From positions 1 through 45,659 of the forward strand of contig NZ_JAPNLJ010000053.1 in assembly GCF_026627445.1 (NCBI RefSeq): 45,659 nucleotides of DNA. The letters run 5' to 3'. The notes beneath the pieces were generated by a model. That model was not told the origin of the DNA. It did not search any database and was given only the letters and a program-made list of their open reading frames with translations. The position numbers and the translations under genes were made by a program. Positions within the stretch are counted from its first letter, which is position 1. Each line of letters opens with the position of its first letter. Source of the DNA: Streptomyces sp. H27-H1. GTDB taxonomy: Bacteria; Actinomycetota; Actinomycetes; Streptomycetales; Streptomycetaceae. This document shows, one piece after another, positions 7,867 through 16,630 of this stretch.

Positions 7867-8711
7867 GGAACCAGAGGGGTATGAGCAACCAGAGGAGCAG
7901 GCAAGTGCAGCGGCTGACCGCGGAGAACGTGACCCTCGGCTACGACCAGCGGGTCATCGCCGAGGACCTGTCGGTGGAGATCCCGGACAACTCCTTCACC
8001 GTGATCGTCGGCCCCAACGCCTGCGGCAAGTCCACCCTGCTGCGTGCCCTGTCGCGGATGCTGAAGCCCTCGCGGGGGCGGGTACTGCTGGACGGTCACG
8101 CCATCGGGTCGATGCCGGCGAAGAAGGTGGCCAAGACGCTGGGCCTGCTGCCGCAGTCCTCGATCGCGCCGGACGGGATCACGGTGTCGGACCTGGTGTC
8201 GCGGGGCCGTTATCCGCACCAGGGGCTGTTGCGCCAGTGGTCGGGCGAGGACGAGCGGATCGTGAACGAGTCGATGCTCTCCACCGGGGTCGCCGAGCTC
8301 GCGGACCGGGCGGTGGACGAGCTGTCGGGCGGTCAGCGGCAGCGCGTGTGGATCGCGATGGCGCTGGCGCAGCAGACGCCGCTGCTGCTGCTGGACGAGC
8401 CGACGACCTATCTGGACATCCAGCACCAGATCGACGTGCTGAACCTCTGCGCGGAGCTCCACGAGGAGCAGGGGCGGACGCTGGTCGCCGTCCTGCACGA
8501 CCTGAACCACGCGGCACGCTACGCCACGCACCTGATCGCGATGCGGGACGGGAAGGTCGTGGCCGAAGGGCCGCCGGCCGAGGTGGTCACGGTGGAGCTG
8601 GTGGAGCGGGTGTTCGGGCTGCGGTGCCAGATCATCGAGGACCCGGAGACCGGGACGCCGCTGGTCATTCCGGCGGCGCGGGTGGCGCGGGCCGTGGCGC
8701 GCGCGCAGTAG
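7863..8711 (+). CDS. Iron-siderophore ABC transporter ATPase (FepC-like)
   Basis: A 282-residue cytosolic ATPase subunit. Walker A is GPNACGKST (about residues 50-58), the ABC signature is LSGGQRQR (about residue 153), and Walker B is LLLLDEPTT followed by the D-loop (about residues 175-185). The switch histidine lies in VLHDLNHA. The ATG at 7863 overlaps the upstream stop as ATGA. A second in-frame ATG at 7881 is possible, but its purine run is only one base away. This is the last gene of the three-gene importer operon. Confidence 0.94.
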   Translation: MRNQRGMSNQRSRQVQRLTAENVTLGYDQRVIAEDLSVEIPDNSFTVIVGPNACGKSTLLRALSRMLKPSRGRVLLDGHAIGSMPAKKVAKTLGLLPQSSIAPDGITVSDLVSRGRYPHQGLLRQWSGEDERIVNESMLSTGVAELADRAVDELSGGQRQRVWIAMALAQQTPLLLLDEPTTYLDIQHQIDVLNLCAELHEEQGRTLVAVLHDLNHAARYATHLIAMRDGKVVAEGPPAEVVTVELVERVFGLRCQIIEDPETGTPLVIPAARVARAVARAQ

Positions 8712-8815
8712 CCGGGTGCGGCGCCGCTTCCCGGGGCTCGGCCCCGGACCCCGCGCCTCGAACTCCCCCGGCTACCGCCGGCCCCCGGGCGGGGCTGATC
8801 ACGCCCCCGGAAGCG

Positions 8816-9007
8816 CTAGTGCTGTGACCGGAAAGGTTCACCGCGTCGCGGCGCCCGGCACGGCACCTCTCCCCCAGCTACCGCTGGGAGGTGCCCCCTG
8901 CGTTGTCGGACCACGCCGGTACGTCCAGTACGGGTCGTGGTCCTCCGCCTTGCGATGCACCGCACCAGACACCGCGACCCGGCAAACCTTTCCGGCCACA
9001 GCACTAG
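8816..9007. repeat. 192-bp MITE-like palindromic repeat element
   Basis: The ends are inverted repeats of about 38 nt: ctagtgctgtgaccggaaag at 8816-8835 matches the complement of the right end (cctttccggccacagcactag), with a few transitions, and the similarity extends to about 8855 / 8968. An inner hairpin ggcacctctccccc...gggaggtgcc (8863-8894) sits inside. It has no coding capacity. I recall near-identical palindromes in many Streptomyces intergenic regions, so it is probably a non-autonomous mobile repeat. Its right-hand CTAG supplies the TAG stop of the neighbouring minus-strand gene. Confidence 0.82.
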
Positions 9008-9351
9008 AGGAGGCTCTTGAGGCGCAGGAGGTCGCGGAAGCCGGCTTCCAGTCGGATGCGGCCGGAGGCCCAGGCCTTGGGGAACTTGAGGTCGCCCGCG
9101 ACCAGGGAGACCAGGTCGTCGCCGGTCATCGCGAGCCGGATCTCGGCCTTGGCGGCCGGCGGCCCGGGGGCCAGCGCGTCCACCCGGATCCGGCCTCCGT
9201 CGAGGCGGCCCGTGAACGTCCGGTCCAGGTCGGTGATGTGGCAGCTCAGCGAGCGGTCGAGCGCGGTCGCACCGCGCACGTCGCCTTCGGCCCGCGCCAG
9301 GTTGTCGGAGAGTTGGTCGAGTGCCGCACGGCACTCCTCGATCGTAGCCAT
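9004..9351 (-). CDS. SCP2-like sterol/lipid-binding domain protein
   Basis: A 115-residue protein made only of an SCP-2-like domain, seen in the stretch DRTFTGRLDGGRIRVDAL and AEIRLAMTGDDLVSLVAG (about residues 43-85) followed by a short helical end. This fold binds hydrophobic ligands; no partner is evident. The start is the ATG at 9351. The stop TAG (9004-9006) lies inside the terminal CTAG of the palindromic repeat, so the C-terminus may have been set by insertion of that element. It is divergent from the small protein gene at 9417. Confidence 0.75.
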   Translation of the reverse strand: MATIEECRAALDQLSDNLARAEGDVRGATALDRSLSCHITDLDRTFTGRLDGGRIRVDALAPGPPAAKAEIRLAMTGDDLVSLVAGDLKFPKAWASGRIRLEAGFRDLLRLKSLL

Positions 9352-9416
9352 CGTGATCCCGACCGTACCGCAGAGCCACGCGTGGTCGCGGGCGGGCTAC
9401 GGGGTAGCGTCGGGGC

Positions 9417-9677
9417 ATGAGCGAAGAAGCGCCCGACACGGCCCAGGACCCGGACGGAGACCCGGCCGCGCCCGCCGGGCCGGTCGCGCTGGGCGTCGTA
9501 CGCGCCCCCACCGGGCACGCCGGGGCGGACGCCGCACTGGATCGGCTGGCCGACGTGGACCACCTCCCGGCGGAGGGACACCTCGAGGTGTACGAGGATG
9601 TGCACAGGGGGCTGCGCTCCGCGCTGACCGCGCTGGACGCGCCCGCCGGTCCCCGTAGTGACGAAAACAGGAGCTGA
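9417..9677 (+). CDS. Small conserved protein upstream of tlyA
   Basis: An 86-residue acidic protein, unrecognised beyond being a small conserved actinobacterial type found before tlyA. The N-terminus is Asp/Glu/Pro/Ala-rich; the centre (DAALDRLADVDHLPAEGHLE) and the following YEDVHRGLRSALTALD could form two helices. The ATG is at 9417. Its stop lies 7 nt before the GTG of tlyA, so the two are very likely co-transcribed. Confidence 0.7.
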   Translation: MSEEAPDTAQDPDGDPAAPAGPVALGVVRAPTGHAGADAALDRLADVDHLPAEGHLEVYEDVHRGLRSALTALDAPAGPRSDENRS

Positions 9678-9684
9678 ACCGAAC

Positions 9685-10496
<812 letters not shown>

Positions 10497-10500
<4 letters not shown>

Positions 10501-11438
10501 GCGATCTTTCGGGGGACCCGGCGCAGTCGGGGGATTCAGGGGAGCGGACCGTATTCCTGCTCGCGCACACCGGGCGGCCGGCGGCCATCCGCAGCGCCGA
10601 GCTGGTGGTCCAGGGGCTGCTGCGCAGTGGTCTGGGCGTACGCGTGCTGCGACACGAGGCGGTGGACCTGCCGCTGCCGCCCGAGGTGGAGCTGGTTGCC
10701 GAGTCCGAGTGCACGCCGGAGGTGCTCGACGGGTGCGAGCTGCTGATCGTACTGGGCGGGGACGGGACGCTGCTGCGCGGCGCGGAGTTCGCGCGCGGCT
10801 CGGGGGTGCCGATGCTCGGCGTCAACCTGGGCCGGGTGGGCTTCCTCGCGGAGGCGGAGCGGGACGACCTGGACAAGGTCGTGAACCGGGTCGTGACGCG
10901 TGACTACGAGGTCGAGGAGCGGATGACCCTCGACGTGATCGTGCGGACCAACGGGGACGTGGTGCACCGGGACTGGGCGCTCAACGAGGCGGCCGTCCAG
11001 AAGGTGTCCCCGGAGCGGATGCTGGAGGTGGTCCTGGAGATCGACGGGCGCCCGGTGTCCGGCTTCGGATGCGACGGGATCGTCTGCGCGACGCCGACGG
11101 GCTCCACGGCGTACGCCTTCTCGGCCGGCGGGCCGGTGGTGTGGCCGGAGGTGGAGGCGCTGCTGATGGTGCCGATCAGCGCGCACGCGCTGTTCGCGAA
11201 GCCGCTCGTGACCTCCCCGGACTCGGTGCTGGCGGTGGAGGTGCAGCCGGGGACCCCGCAGGGGGTGCTCTGGTGCGACGGGCGGCGGACGGTGGAGCTG
11301 CCGGCCGGGGCCCGCGTGGAGGTCCGGCGGGGGGCGGTGCCGGTGCGGCTCGCCCGGCTGCACCACGCGTCGTTCACGGACCGGCTCGTCGCGAAGTTCG
11401 CGCTGCCGGTGTCGGGGTGGCGTGGAGCCCCGCACTAA
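10497..11438 (+). CDS. nadK: NAD kinase
   Basis: A 313-residue ATP/polyphosphate-NAD kinase that makes NADP from NAD in the cytosol. The catalytic GGDGT motif is at residues 87-91 (IVLGGDGTLL). The conserved WALNEAAV is near residue 161, and CATPTGSTAYAFSAGGP near residue 196 forms the NAD-binding glycine-rich region. The GTG start overlaps the tlyA stop as GTGA, with ggagg about 10 nt upstream. About 20 poorly conserved residues precede the core. The tlyA-nadK-recN order is a well-known actinobacterial cluster. Confidence 0.96.
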
Positions 11439-11462
11439 CCCGGTGGGGGCTGACAGTTCCGG

Positions 11463-11484
11463 GTCGGTGCACCGTGCGTACGTA
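11463..11484 (+). promoter_or_regulatory. Possible PafBC/RecA-NDp-type damage promoter of recN
   Basis: GTCGGTG (11463-11469) matches seven bases of the mycobacterial RecA-NDp motif TTGTCRGTG and is followed after 9 nt by TACGTA (11479-11484) as a -10-like element; the consensus spacing is 8. It lies 43 nt before the recN start. No LexA-type GAAC-N4-GTTC box is present. Confidence 0.35.
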
Positions 11485-11526
11485 AATAGCATGATTGTTC
11501 GAGCGGCTCTGGGCGGGTGACGTCAC

Positions 11527-13299
11527 ATGGCACCCATGAAACCTCGGTATCGTCGTCCCGTGCTTGAGGAGATGCGGATACGGTCGCTCGGGGTCATCGA
11601 CGACGCTGTGGTCGAGCTGTCACCCGGTTTCACCGCGGTGACCGGCGAGACCGGCGCGGGCAAGACCATGGTCGTCACCAGCCTCGGGCTGCTGCTCGGC
11701 GGACGCGCCGACCCCGCCCTGGTGCGGATCGGGGCCAAGGCGGCAGTGGTCGAAGGGCGCATCGTCATGCGCCCGGACGCCCCCGCGGCGCTGCGCGCCG
11801 AGGAAGCCGGCGCCGAGCTCGACGACGGCGCCCTGCTGATCAGCCGGACCGTTTCCGCCGAGGGCCGCTCGCGGGCCCACGTCGGCGGCCGCTCCGTGCC
11901 CGTCGGACTGCTCGCCGAACTCGGCGAAGACCTCGTCGCCGTCCACGGCCAGACCGACCAGCAGGGCCTGCTCCGGCCGGCCCGCCAGCGCCAGGCCCTC
12001 GACCGGTACGCGGGCGACGCGGTCGCCGTCCCGCTGGAGAAGTACGCCGGGGCCCACCGCAGGCTGCGCGCCGTCGCCGGAGAGCTGGAGGAGATCACCA
12101 CCAGGGCCCGGGAACGCGCCCAGGAGGCCGACCTGCTGCGCTTCGGGCTCGACGAGATCGCCGCCGTGGAGCCGGTCCCCGGTGAGGACACCGAGCTGGC
12201 GGCGGAGGCGGAGCGCCTCGGCCACGCCGAATCCCTGTCCTCGGCCGCACAGGTCGCGCACGCGGCCCTCGCCGGCAACGTCGAGGACCCGGAGGGCGTC
12301 GACGCGGGCGCGCTCGTCGCCGGGGCGCACCGCGCACTGGAATCCGTACGCTCCCACGACCCGGCGCTGGGCGCGCTCGCCGAGCGGATCGGGGAGCTGG
12401 GCATCCTGCTCGGGGACGTGGCCGGGGAACTCGCCGGTTACGCCGACCACTTGGACGCCGACCCGCTGCGGCTGGCGGCCGTGGAGGAGCGCCGGGCGGC
12501 GCTGACCCAGCTGGTCAGGAAGTACGGCTCCGCCGAGAACGGCGTGGCGTCGGTGCTGGAATGGGCCGAACGGGGCTCCGTACGGCTGCTGGAGCTGGAC
12601 GGCGACGACGAGCGGATCGGGGAGCTGACCGCCGAGCGCGACGGGCTGCGGATGGAACTCTCCGCACTGGCGCAGGCGTTGACCGACGCTCGGAACGAGG
12701 CGGCGACCCGGTTCGCGTCGGCGGTCACCGAGGAGCTGGCCTCCCTGGCGATGCCGCACGCACGAGTCACCATCGACGTCCGGCAGACCGAGGACCCCGA
12801 GGGGGTCGAGGTCGGCGGCCGGCTCGTCGCGTACGGGCCCTCGGGCGTCGACGAGGTCGAACTGCTGCTCGCCCCGCACCCCGGCGCCCAGCCCCGGCCG
12901 ATCGCCAAGGGCGCCTCGGGCGGAGAGCTGTCCCGGGTGATGCTCGCCGTCGAGGTCGTCTTCGCGGGCTCAGACCCGGTACCGACCTACCTCTTCGACG
13001 AGGTCGACGCGGGCGTCGGCGGCAAGGCGGCCGTGGAGGTCGGGCGGCGGCTCGCGAAGTTGGCCGAGACGGCGCAGGTGGTCGTCGTCACGCACCTGCC
13101 GCAGGTGGCGGCCTTCGCGGACCGGCAGCTGCTGGTCGAGAAGACCAGCGACGGGTCCGTCACCCGGAGCGGTGTCACCGTCCTGGAGGGCGAGGACCGG
13201 ATCCGCGAACTGTCGCGGATGCTGGCCGGCCACGAGGACTCGGCGTCGGCGCGGGCCCACGCGGAGGAGCTGCTGGCGGCGGCCCGGGGTTCCGCGTAG
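11527..13299 (+). CDS. recN: DNA repair protein RecN
   Basis: A 590-residue SMC-like ATPase acting in double-strand-break repair. Walker A is GETGAGKT (residues about 40-47), followed by long helices rich in Glu/Arg/Ala that form the short coiled coil. The ABC-type signature KGASGGELSRVMLAVEVVF starts near residue 461, and Walker B is YLFDEVDAGVGG near residue 487. The ATG at 11527 has a gggtga site 6 nt upstream. GTG 11560 and ATG 11572 are alternatives, and the conserved region begins at LEEMRIRSLG (residue 13), so the first 11 residues may not be real. Confidence 0.95.
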   Translation: MAPMKPRYRRPVLEEMRIRSLGVIDDAVVELSPGFTAVTGETGAGKTMVVTSLGLLLGGRADPALVRIGAKAAVVEGRIVMRPDAPAALRAEEAGAELDDGALLISRTVSAEGRSRAHVGGRSVPVGLLAELGEDLVAVHGQTDQQGLLRPARQRQALDRYAGDAVAVPLEKYAGAHRRLRAVAGELEEITTRARERAQEADLLRFGLDEIAAVEPVPGEDTELAAEAERLGHAESLSSAAQVAHAALAGNVEDPEGVDAGALVAGAHRALESVRSHDPALGALAERIGELGILLGDVAGELAGYADHLDADPLRLAAVEERRAALTQLVRKYGSAENGVASVLEWAERGSVRLLELDGDDERIGELTAERDGLRMELSALAQALTDARNEAATRFASAVTEELASLAMPHARVTIDVRQTEDPEGVEVGGRLVAYGPSGVDEVELLLAPHPGAQPRPIAKGASGGELSRVMLAVEVVFAGSDPVPTYLFDEVDAGVGGKAAVEVGRRLAKLAETAQVVVVTHLPQVAAFADRQLLVEKTSDGSVTRSGVTVLEGEDRIRELSRMLAGHEDSASARAHAEELLAAARGSA

Positions 13300-13334
13300 A
13301 CCACTGTCCAGTCAGCATGCTGACGCCCTGCTAG

Positions 13335-13380
13335 CCCGTGTGGGTGAGTATCGGGGGGTCGGGACGGTATCCCACACGGG
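13335..13380 (+). terminator. Perfect 10-bp inverted repeat after recN
   Basis: cccgtgtggg (13335-13344) pairs perfectly with cccacacggg (13371-13380) across a 26-nt G-rich loop, 35 nt after the recN stop and 90 nt before the glycosyltransferase start. There is no T-run. It could be a terminator, or an operator or leader element of the next gene. Confidence 0.45.
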
Positions 13381-13470
13381 ATCCGCACCCGTATGGTCCC
13401 GGAACGCGCGTACGGACTGGCATTCTGGGCGACGTCCCTGCCTCCCTCCCTCACCCTGGAGCTTCGGCCC

Positions 13471-14553
13471 GTGAGCAGCTCCCCGGCCCCCCTACCCGTC
13501 CCCGTCCTTCGCACCGTCCAAGTGCTCGGCGGCGCGAGCGGTGGTGCACACGTGCGGTCCCTGGCCACCGGGCTCGCCGCGCGCGGCGTACGGGTCACAG
13601 TGTGCGCGCCCGTCGAGGCGGAGGGGGAATACGACTTCACCGGCGCCGGGGCGCGGTTCACCCCGGACGCGGTGAGCGCCCTGCGGGCCGCCTGCGTCGA
13701 GGCCGACGTGGTGCACGCGCACGGCGTACGGGCGGGCATGCGCGCGGCGCTGGCCCTGCGCGGGCGGCGGGTCCCGCTGGTCGTGAGCTGGCACACCGGC
13801 GGGCACGGCCCCGGCGGAGGCCGCCTGAGCCTGCTGCTGGAGCGGTACGTGGCCCGGGCGGCGGCGGTCGTCCTCGGCGGATCCTCGGCGCAGGTGGACC
13901 TGGCCCGGCTGAGGGGGGCGCGGGACGCGCGGCTGGCGGCGGTGGCGGTACCGGTGTCCTCGGGTTCTTCAGGTGCTCCGGATCACGGCAAGGTACGGGC
14001 CGAACTCGGCGCGATCGGACGGCCGTTGGTGATCGCGGTCGGCAGCCTGGTGGCGCGGCGCGGGTACTCCGTACTGCTGGACGCGGCCCGCGAGTGGCGG
14101 ACGCTGGACCCGATGCCGCTGCTGGTGATCGCGGGAGAGGGCCCGCTGCGGGCCGAGCTCGCGCGGCGCATCCAGGCGGAGAGCCTGCCGGTACGACTCC
14201 TCGGGCGGCGGCGGGATGCCGCAGGGCTGCTCGCCGCGGCCGATGTCGCGGTGCTTCCGAGTCGCTGGGAGGCGCGGTCGCCGCTGGCGCAGGAGGCTCT
14301 GCGGATGGGCGTGCCGTTGGTGGCGACGGCGGTGGGCGGTGTGCCGGAGCTGGTGGGAGAGGCGGGGGTACTCGTGCCGTACGGGGACGCGGGCGCGCTG
14401 GCCTCGGCGGTGGCCGGGCTGCTCGGGGATCCCGGGCGGCGGGGAGCGCTGGCCCTGGCGGGGCGGGCGCAGGCGATGACGTGGCCGTCGGAGGACGACA
14501 CGGTGGCGCAGGTCCTGTCGGTGTACGACGAGCTGACGCTCCGCCGCCGCTAG
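13471..14553 (+). CDS. GT4-family glycosyltransferase
   Basis: A 360-residue protein with the two Rossmann domains of GT-B enzymes. The N-terminal half has the glycine-rich acceptor loop (VQVLGGASGGAHVRSLA). The C-terminal half has VIAVGSLVARRGY, VIAGEGPLRAELA and the donor-binding PSRWEARSPLAQEAL and VATAVGGVPELV (about residues 263-295). The E-x7-E motif usual in GT4 enzymes lies in EARSPLAQEAL. The GTG at 13471 has ggag 9 nt upstream; an in-frame GTG further upstream (13393) would add 26 unconserved residues. Donor and acceptor are unknown. It stands alone in the same orientation as recN. Confidence 0.86.
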   Translation: MSSSPAPLPVPVLRTVQVLGGASGGAHVRSLATGLAARGVRVTVCAPVEAEGEYDFTGAGARFTPDAVSALRAACVEADVVHAHGVRAGMRAALALRGRRVPLVVSWHTGGHGPGGGRLSLLLERYVARAAAVVLGGSSAQVDLARLRGARDARLAAVAVPVSSGSSGAPDHGKVRAELGAIGRPLVIAVGSLVARRGYSVLLDAAREWRTLDPMPLLVIAGEGPLRAELARRIQAESLPVRLLGRRRDAAGLLAAADVAVLPSRWEARSPLAQEALRMGVPLVATAVGGVPELVGEAGVLVPYGDAGALASAVAGLLGDPGRRGALALAGRAQAMTWPSEDDTVAQVLSVYDELTLRRR

Positions 14554-14631
14554 CCTGCGGCCGGCGGGATGTGCGCGCTGTGCACCCAGCGAGCTGGGAC
14601 GCCTGGTCGGGCTGAAGCCCCAGGGTCTGTT

Positions 14632-14740
14632 CAGCCCGTCCGGCGTTTGAGGACCGGGGTCCGGGCAGCGCCCGGGGAACGGTGGAAGGGCGGGTAGGGG
14701 ACTTCGCCCCGCAGGGCCGACCCGCCGCACCCGCCCACCG
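14632..14740. repeat. Dispersed intergenic repeat, copy 1
   Basis: The segment starting cagcccgtccggcgtttgag, with cgcccggggaacggtggaag in the middle and gggacttcgcc near 14698, is repeated with about 80 % identity at 25992-26101. I recall this element between genes in many Streptomyces genomes. It lies in the 275-bp gap between the convergent glycosyltransferase and PucR genes and holds no gene. Confidence 0.8.
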
Positions 14741-14828
14741 GGCCATGCCGGCTGGGCCGTCCGCACACCGGCCGGGCCCATCTCACCGGCCGTGGCCGCC
14801 CGCGCGGCGGTCGGGTGTCTCGGGCGGG

Positions 14829-16448
14829 TCAGGACGGTACGTGGCGGCGGGCCCGGAGGGCCAGGCTCAGGGAGAGGACCGTCTCCGGGTCGTCCAGGTC
14901 CGCGCCCAGGAGCTCCGAGATGCGGGCCAGGCGGTTGTACAGGGTCTGGCGGTTCAGGTGCAGCTCGCGCGCGGTCTCCGCCTTGCGGCCCGCGTGGGCC
15001 AGGTACGTCTCCAGGGTGGGCAGGAGCGGCGGCCGCGAGACCGTGTCGTGGACGCGCAGGGCGCCGATCGCGCGGTCCACGAAGGCCGCCAGGTCGGGCT
15101 GTTCCCGTAGCCGCCAAAGGAGCAGGTCGATGTCCAGGCGGCGGGCGTCGTACCAGGGTCGGGCCGGCAGCCCGTGTGCGGCGGTGGCCGTTTCGGCGGC
15201 ATGGCGCAGGCCGGCCGAGACCGCCGCCCAGCCGCCGCTGACGCCGACGACCACCGCCGGGGCGGCCCCCGCCCGGTCCAGGCCGGCCCGCTCCACGCCG
15301 GTGCGCAGGGCCACGGCGACCCGGTCCGCCACCGTGGCGCGCTCGGCGTCGGACCGGAGGGAGACGAGGAGGGGGACCCGGCCTTCGACCGGGCGGACGC
15401 CGAGGAGGACCGGTACGCCGACGGAGGCGAGTTCCTCCAGGACGGCGCGGGCCAGGACCGCCCAGTTCCCCGAGGGGGCCAAGTCCGAGGACAGTCGCAT
15501 GACGATGGGAAGGAGCGGGCCCTGGCCCGGCTTGAAGCCCAGTACGCGGGCCTGGGCGGGGGCGTCCTCCGCCGAGATCCGGCCCTCCGCGAGGTCCGTG
15601 AGGAAGTCGCCGCGGCCGCGCGCCGCGAGCTCGTCCTCCTGGCGGGCCTGCATCAGGACGACGGCCAGTACGCCGGCCGTGCGCTCCGCCGCCATCCGGT
15701 GCACGGGCAGCAGCGGGGCGGACACGCCCAGCAGGACCAGCCGGGCCCGTACCGAACCGGTGCCGCGGCCGCCGCCCGGGACGTCGACCACCACGGCGTT
15801 GGCGGAGGGCTCCGTGGCGCGTTGGCCGCGGAGGCCCTCCCACACCTGGAGCGGGTCTGCCGCGGCCTCCCCGGAGGCCGGGCCCGCCGCGTACAGCAAC
15901 TGGCCGTCGGGGGTTTCCAGGAAGACCGGGTTCGTCGTGAAGTCGGCCAGGATGTGCAGGACTTGGGGGATTCCGCCACCCTCCAGCAGGGCTTCCGTGC
16001 AGCGCCGGTGGACCTCCTCGGCGCGCTGGAGCAGGGAGTAGTGCCAGTTGACGATCTCGGTGTGGACTTCCTCCGTGACGGTCACGAAGGGGACCTCGCG
16101 GTGGAGCTGGACCAGCGGGAGGCCCACCGCGCGGGCCGTCTCCACCAGGGTCGCCGGCAGCCGGGTGAAACGGGGTCCCAGCTCGACGACCAGCGCGGCG
16201 ATGCCCCGGTCGGCGAGGCGGCGTACGAAGGCGCGCTGTTCGGCGGGGCGGGTGCCGAGGCCGAGGCCGGTGGTCAGCAGCAGCTCGCCGCCCTTGAGCA
16301 GGGAGGCGATGTTGGGGACCTCGCCCGCGTGCACCCAGCGCACGGTCCGGCCGAGCCGGTCGGCGCAGGCCACCACCTCCGGGAGCCCGCCGCGCAGCCC
16401 CGGCAGCTCCAGCGCCCGCTGAACCGTGATCCCGCCCTGATTGTCCAT
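14829..16448 (-). CDS. PucR-family transcriptional regulator
   Basis: A 539-residue activator-type regulator. The N-terminal PucR domain spans about residues 8-130 (for example RWVHAGEVPNIASLLKGGELLLTTG). A central GGDEF-like linker region follows. The C-terminal PucR HTH domain spans about residues 475-535 (HAGRKAETARELHLNRQTLYNRLARISELLG). Such proteins control purine, amino-acid or polyamine catabolic genes. It is divergent from the amino-acid permease and amine oxidase, which are its most likely targets. The ATG is at 16448. The ligand is not known. Confidence 0.92.
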   Translation of the reverse strand: MDNQGGITVQRALELPGLRGGLPEVVACADRLGRTVRWVHAGEVPNIASLLKGGELLLTTGLGLGTRPAEQRAFVRRLADRGIAALVVELGPRFTRLPATLVETARAVGLPLVQLHREVPFVTVTEEVHTEIVNWHYSLLQRAEEVHRRCTEALLEGGGIPQVLHILADFTTNPVFLETPDGQLLYAAGPASGEAAADPLQVWEGLRGQRATEPSANAVVVDVPGGGRGTGSVRARLVLLGVSAPLLPVHRMAAERTAGVLAVVLMQARQEDELAARGRGDFLTDLAEGRISAEDAPAQARVLGFKPGQGPLLPIVMRLSSDLAPSGNWAVLARAVLEELASVGVPVLLGVRPVEGRVPLLVSLRSDAERATVADRVAVALRTGVERAGLDRAGAAPAVVVGVSGGWAAVSAGLRHAAETATAAHGLPARPWYDARRLDIDLLLWRLREQPDLAAFVDRAIGALRVHDTVSRPPLLPTLETYLAHAGRKAETARELHLNRQTLYNRLARISELLGADLDDPETVLSLSLALRARRHVPS

Positions 16449-16555
16449 ATGGCGGACGCTACCGGGGCTCTTGTTCCGTGGACATCACCGAGCGGTTACG
16501 GGGCTCCGTCTACCCCCCGTCCGGCCCGACAACTCGTCGCCCCTAGAGGGAGATT

Positions 16556-16613
16556 ATCGGACTGAATGCCGATTGTGGCGTACGTCACCCGAGGAGAGAG
16601 TGAGCGCCCTCAC
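16556..16613 (+). promoter_or_regulatory. Two short palindromes before the permease gene
   Basis: atcgg (16556-16560) / ccgat (16569-16573) and gtgag (16600-16604) / ctcac (16609-16613, 4-nt spacer) lie in the 182-bp divergent region between the PucR-family gene and the permease. The second is 18 nt before the permease start. Either could be a PucR operator; the sequence alone does not decide. Confidence 0.3.
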
Positions 16614-16630
16614 GACAGGAACGAGGAGCC

